Of a stretch of 64,000 nucleotides of DNA, positions 61,256 to 64,000 are shown in pieces. The position numbers and the translations under genes are program-made. A model generated the notes under the pieces. It was not told the origin of the DNA. It did no database searches and saw only the letters and a program-made list of their open reading frames with translations. The stretch is from positions 1-64,000 of the forward strand of contig JBATXM010000150.1 in the NCBI GenBank assembly GCA_049673305.1, in the 5' to 3' direction. The stretch comes from GCA-003244245 sp049673305 (GTDB lineage: Bacteria; Actinomycetota; Actinomycetes; Mycobacteriales; Pseudonocardiaceae). Numbering within the stretch: position 1 is the stretch's first letter; each line of letters opens with the position of its first letter.

Positions 61256-61833
61256 GAAAACCTCCGTTATCGTGCCGTGACCCTGTGTCAGATCGATCAG
61301 CAAGCCCAGAACCAAGTCGAGGGACTCATTCACTCGATAGAGTGGTTTGGCCTACTAGCTCAGACATCGGAAACTGGGAGTTCGCGTAACAAGAAGGAAA
61401 ATTCTATACCCAAATAGACTAATCTATACTCGATTAAGTGAACAATGACCACTGTGGGTTGACAAATTGTGACTACTCAACCAAGGCGAACTCCTACGGT
61501 GAGTACCCCACCGCCCCACCGGGTCGCGCAATGACCACAGCGGCGTCGACGGCGCCAGTGGGGCGCCAGCACGCTTAGCGAGAAGGCTGGCCCAGGAAAC
61601 TCCACAGCACGGTAGGTGGCAGCAGCGACCAGCCAAGTCGATGCGGCCATGGGTGCAGCAACGGCAGCGCCGCCGGATCGGTGGGCAGCCCCGCTGGCCC
61701 CGCTCAGGCCTCGACCTGACCAGCCCTATGGTGCCCACCGTGTCGGAGTGCTAGAAGAACTGGGATCGGACTCGTCACGTTCTCAATGGGCTCGCGATAC
61801 ACCTGGCACGACTGCCGGTGCGGATCATCCTGC
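61256..61833. promoter_or_regulatory. Intergenic region upstream of glycine-rich gene 2
   Basis: Some 580 bases without a convincing gene. The part at 61380-61480 is markedly AT-rich for this genome and probably carries the gene 2 promoter. TTGACAAATTGTGAC (61459-61473) resembles sequences near gene 1 and near 63590. The rest shows only short frames. Confidence 0.5.
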
Positions 61834-63405
61834 CTAGGGCACGACGACCTTGTCGCCTTCGCGGAGGCCGGAGAGTACTTGGGCGTCGTGTTCGCCGACC
61901 GCGCCGATCTGAACCGACACCGCACGTCGAGCGCCGCCGGGTCCCACCACGGACACGGTGCCGGTGTGACCGATACCGCGCACGGCGGCCGAGGGCACAA
62001 CCAAGGCGCTGGTGACCACGCCGGTGATGATGTGCGCCTGCGCGGCCATCCCGTCCTGTAGCCGGGGGTCGAGTTCGGTCAACACCAGCGTGACGAGATA
62101 GGTTTGATCATCAGAAGCGGGGGAAGTGACGGGCGCGGGAGCGATGTCGGTCACCGTCGCCTGACGAGTCAACCCCGGGATAGCTGGGAAACTGACGTCT
62201 ACGACCTGGTTCGGCGCCATCCGCCCGACATCGGCCCTGGGGAAGGGAACAGTCATTTGGAATGAGTTGACATGGTCCAGCACAATCAACGCGTCGGCGC
62301 CGGACGAGTTTGTCGGCATCTGCGCGCCAGCCGAATTCCGGTCACCGACCGGAGCCGGAAGGGCTGTGCGGTACGAGGCGGTCAGGACTTTGCCGACGCG
62401 GCCGTTGATCTGCGCGACCGTACCGGTAAACGAGGACTTGACGACCGTAGCGGCCAGCTCCTGCTGCGCGAGCATCAAGTTGTTCTTGGCCTCGTCCAGG
62501 TTTTGTTGCTGCTCCAAAAGGGAGTAGTGAGAGTCAGTGCCGGCCAAACCTCTTTTGTCTTGGGCAAGGATCACATTGACCCTCTGAGCACCGATGTTGG
62601 CTTGCTCCTGGGCCTGATCGGAATCTCGCCTTGCACGGGAATTCTCGATATCCGTCTGATCGCTGATGATCTGGCGTCGAGCGAACGCGATCGCATCAAA
62701 CCGGCTTTCGAGGAATTCGCACGGACCTTGATCACCGGGTGCAGCGCTGGTGGTTGAGCCATTTCCCGTGGTAACAGTCGCGGTGATGCCGCTACTCGGC
62801 GGATTGGGATAGTCGGGGCACCTTTGCCGATCTACGCTGAGCTCTTTTTCCTGCCGTTTGAGGTTGTCTTCGTCGAACTGAAGCTGACGTTCAAACTGGC
62901 CGATCGCGACAGTGTCGGCTCGGTAGGACTCATCAGCGGCCTTCTGCGTCTCGGCAAGCAGCTGCTCCGAGCGCTCAAGCTCCGCGCTGGCTCGCCCTGG
63001 CGTGTTCTCCGCTGCGACCTGGTCAAGCAGGGCCTGCTGGCGCGTCACCTCGTCTTGTGCGTTACGCACCGCAAGTTTCTGCCGGCTGTCATCGACCCTG
63101 GCCAGAACTTGGCCCGCAGTGACGTGATCCCCCACAGACACAGTGATCGCGGTAATCCTGCCGCCCTGTGGGAAGCCCAGGCTCTGCGTCGTCATCGCAT
63201 GCAGCGTCCCGGTGGCCGTCACCGTCGACGCGACCGGACCGTGCGCAATGCGGGCGATCGACGGAGCATGCATCGACTGAGTCGCGGATGAGGAATGACC
63301 GCATCCGCTGGCCATCACCACCAGCGGAAGTATCGCCACCAGCGGATGCCCACGGCGAGACAGCGGCACCACGGCACGGCCAGCGCCCCGCGAAAAATCG
63401 ACCAT
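61834..63405 (-). CDS. HlyD/MacA-type efflux adaptor lipoprotein
   Basis: A 523-residue membrane-fusion protein. The signal peptide ends in a lipobox, VVMASGCGHSS, so it should be a lipoprotein outside the membrane. A biotinyl-lipoyl-like half, GGRITAITVSVGDHVTAGQV, is followed by a long coiled-coil hairpin (about residues 110-320) with an insert containing Cys (RQRCPDYPNPP and GPCEFLE), then the second lipoyl half and beta-barrel. ATG 63405 follows GGGGTGGGGA. The usual ABC permease and ATPase are not in the downstream direction; they would have to lie elsewhere. Confidence 0.88.
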   Translation of the reverse strand: MVDFSRGAGRAVVPLSRRGHPLVAILPLVVMASGCGHSSSATQSMHAPSIARIAHGPVASTVTATGTLHAMTTQSLGFPQGGRITAITVSVGDHVTAGQVLARVDDSRQKLAVRNAQDEVTRQQALLDQVAAENTPGRASAELERSEQLLAETQKAADESYRADTVAIGQFERQLQFDEDNLKRQEKELSVDRQRCPDYPNPPSSGITATVTTGNGSTTSAAPGDQGPCEFLESRFDAIAFARRQIISDQTDIENSRARRDSDQAQEQANIGAQRVNVILAQDKRGLAGTDSHYSLLEQQQNLDEAKNNLMLAQQELAATVVKSSFTGTVAQINGRVGKVLTASYRTALPAPVGDRNSAGAQMPTNSSGADALIVLDHVNSFQMTVPFPRADVGRMAPNQVVDVSFPAIPGLTRQATVTDIAPAPVTSPASDDQTYLVTLVLTELDPRLQDGMAAQAHIITGVVTSALVVPSAAVRGIGHTGTVSVVGPGGARRAVSVQIGAVGEHDAQVLSGLREGDKVVVP

Positions 63406-63778
63406 TCCCCACCCCAATCGCGCACGACCACCAGGCACCTGCGGGTACCGCGCTCATTCACCACCCGGCTGGCTGAACCGCAATCGCCAGACGATCCACT
63501 TCATAGATCAACTCTTTGAACGACGCAGCAGGACCGATGGATACGCGCACAATCAAATTAACCCGTAGGAGTGAAACTGCCGTCTCCATTTGTGACAAAT
63601 ATGACGCACAGTAGTCGTAAACCCATCTAGCACCACGGAGGTAAGCTGACCAACCGATCACCGAGTCCCAGACCGGTGCGGTCGCGTTATTAGTAGCTGA
63701 TCTCACTTGGGTCCGAACGGTCTCCCGGCGAGGGCATCCGCGTTTCCCAGCACCGTATGAGCGCCGTAGCCTCAGCGT
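63406..63778. promoter_or_regulatory. Intergenic region upstream of the efflux adaptor gene
   Basis: About 370 bases, relatively AT-rich around 63545-63610, with the palindrome ATTTGT-G-ACAAAT at 63588-63600. One 82-codon frame (63458-63706, minus) has no recognisable features and I do not call it a gene. Divergent promoters for the adaptor and the antitoxin-like gene are expected here. Confidence 0.45.
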
Positions 63779-64000
63779 ATGAGCGGTACGAAGGAACGGA
63801 TCACCGTGAGCCTGGATCCCGGCGTCGTCGCAAGGCTCAAGGCCGCCGCCGAACAGGCCGGCGCGGCCAGCGTGTCGGAGTACGTCGAGGGCGCCTTGGA
63901 GGCCCGGATGATCCGCGAGCAGTGGCTGGCTCGCTGGCGTGCCACGGCCGGGGACGTCGATCCGCAGGCGCTGGCCTACGCCCGGCGTGCCCTGCTCGGT
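63779..64000 (+). CDS. Ribbon-helix-helix antitoxin-like protein (partial, cut by window end)
   Basis: 74 codons are visible. KERITVSLDPGVVARLKAAA, EQAGAASVSEYVEGALEARM and the acidic, Trp-containing tail REQWLARWRATAGDVDPQAL fit a VapB/CopG-like antitoxin. A toxin would be expected just beyond the window. ATG 63779 is the first start in this frame. Confidence 0.65.
   Translation, partial: MSGTKERITVSLDPGVVARLKAAAEQAGAASVSEYVEGALEARMIREQWLARWRATAGDVDPQALAYARRALLG

Noticed and set aside
63458..63706. 82-codon frame on the minus strand
   Set aside because: No ribosome binding site, no recognisable family, and AT-rich intergenic composition.

Overview
The window is high-GC actinobacterial DNA. 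The gene order glyS / smtB-zur / Rv2360c-like / uppS / recO / era / CBS protein / ybeY / phoH / rsmE / dnaJ2 / hrcA / hemW / sirA, and then mpa / RecB-like nuclease / hisE / metH / PAC2, is that of Mycobacterium tuberculosis and its relatives, with several local gene losses. MshC (mycothiol), Mpa (proteasome ATPase ending in GQYL) and a hopanoid operon with HpnO point to a Pseudonocardiaceae-like member of the Actinomycetes. This placement is inferred from gene order and protein families; no 16S rRNA gene is present.

Layout. 1-2.7 kb: a zinc alcohol dehydrogenase, then the collapsed remains of an integrative conjugative element (a piece of an FtsK/Tra translocase joined in frame to half a tyrosine recombinase) beside tRNA-Asn. 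2.8-7.4 kb: trans-aconitate methyltransferase, dnaG, a Uma2-type nuclease, a truncated CMD-family gene and an LpqC-like esterase. 7.5-10.5 kb: a coupled operon of acyl-CoA ligase, membrane acyltransferase and VOC protein. 10.6-25.1 kb: the conserved housekeeping block (translation, zinc regulation, undecaprenyl diphosphate, ribosome maturation, heat shock, HemW). 25.2-29.3 kb: a sulfate assimilation operon sirA-cysD-cysN preceded by a short leader peptide with a Cys near its end and by a hairpin over the sirA ribosome binding site; cysH is missing from between sirA and cysD.

29.4-33.9 kb is an accessory island. It holds a BrnT/BrnA-like toxin-antitoxin pair between two tRNA T-arm fragments, a STAND (NB-ARC/TPR) ATPase coupled to a small partner gene, an orphan ORF, and a diverged fragment of a second cysN. 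The STAND protein and its partner share a short STFxQVAGxQ motif, at the N-terminus of one and the C-terminus of the other. This is the layout expected of an amyloid-type signalling pair and is the best candidate here for a little-described system. The partner gene carries an in-frame stop codon.

33.9-41.7 kb: mpa (without dop-pup-prcBA), a RecB-like nuclease, hisE (without hisG), cobalamin-dependent metH and a PAC2 protein. 41.7-51.4 kb: a hopanoid cluster with hpnC-hpnD-hpnE-shc-hpnG-hpnH in one overlapping run, a divergent PucR-type regulator and hpnO. The hpnG gene carries a C-terminal piece of IspH that has lost the iron-sulfur half. 51.7-58.3 kb: a small Cys-containing protein, a truncated XRE regulator, an alkaline phosphatase-like enzyme, mshC, and a vWA/MoxR pair. 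58.3-61.3 kb: three secreted glycine-rich proteins, two of them tandem paralogues whose downstream hairpins covary. 61.8-63.4 kb: an HlyD/MacA-type lipoprotein adaptor. The window ends inside a ribbon-helix-helix antitoxin-like gene.
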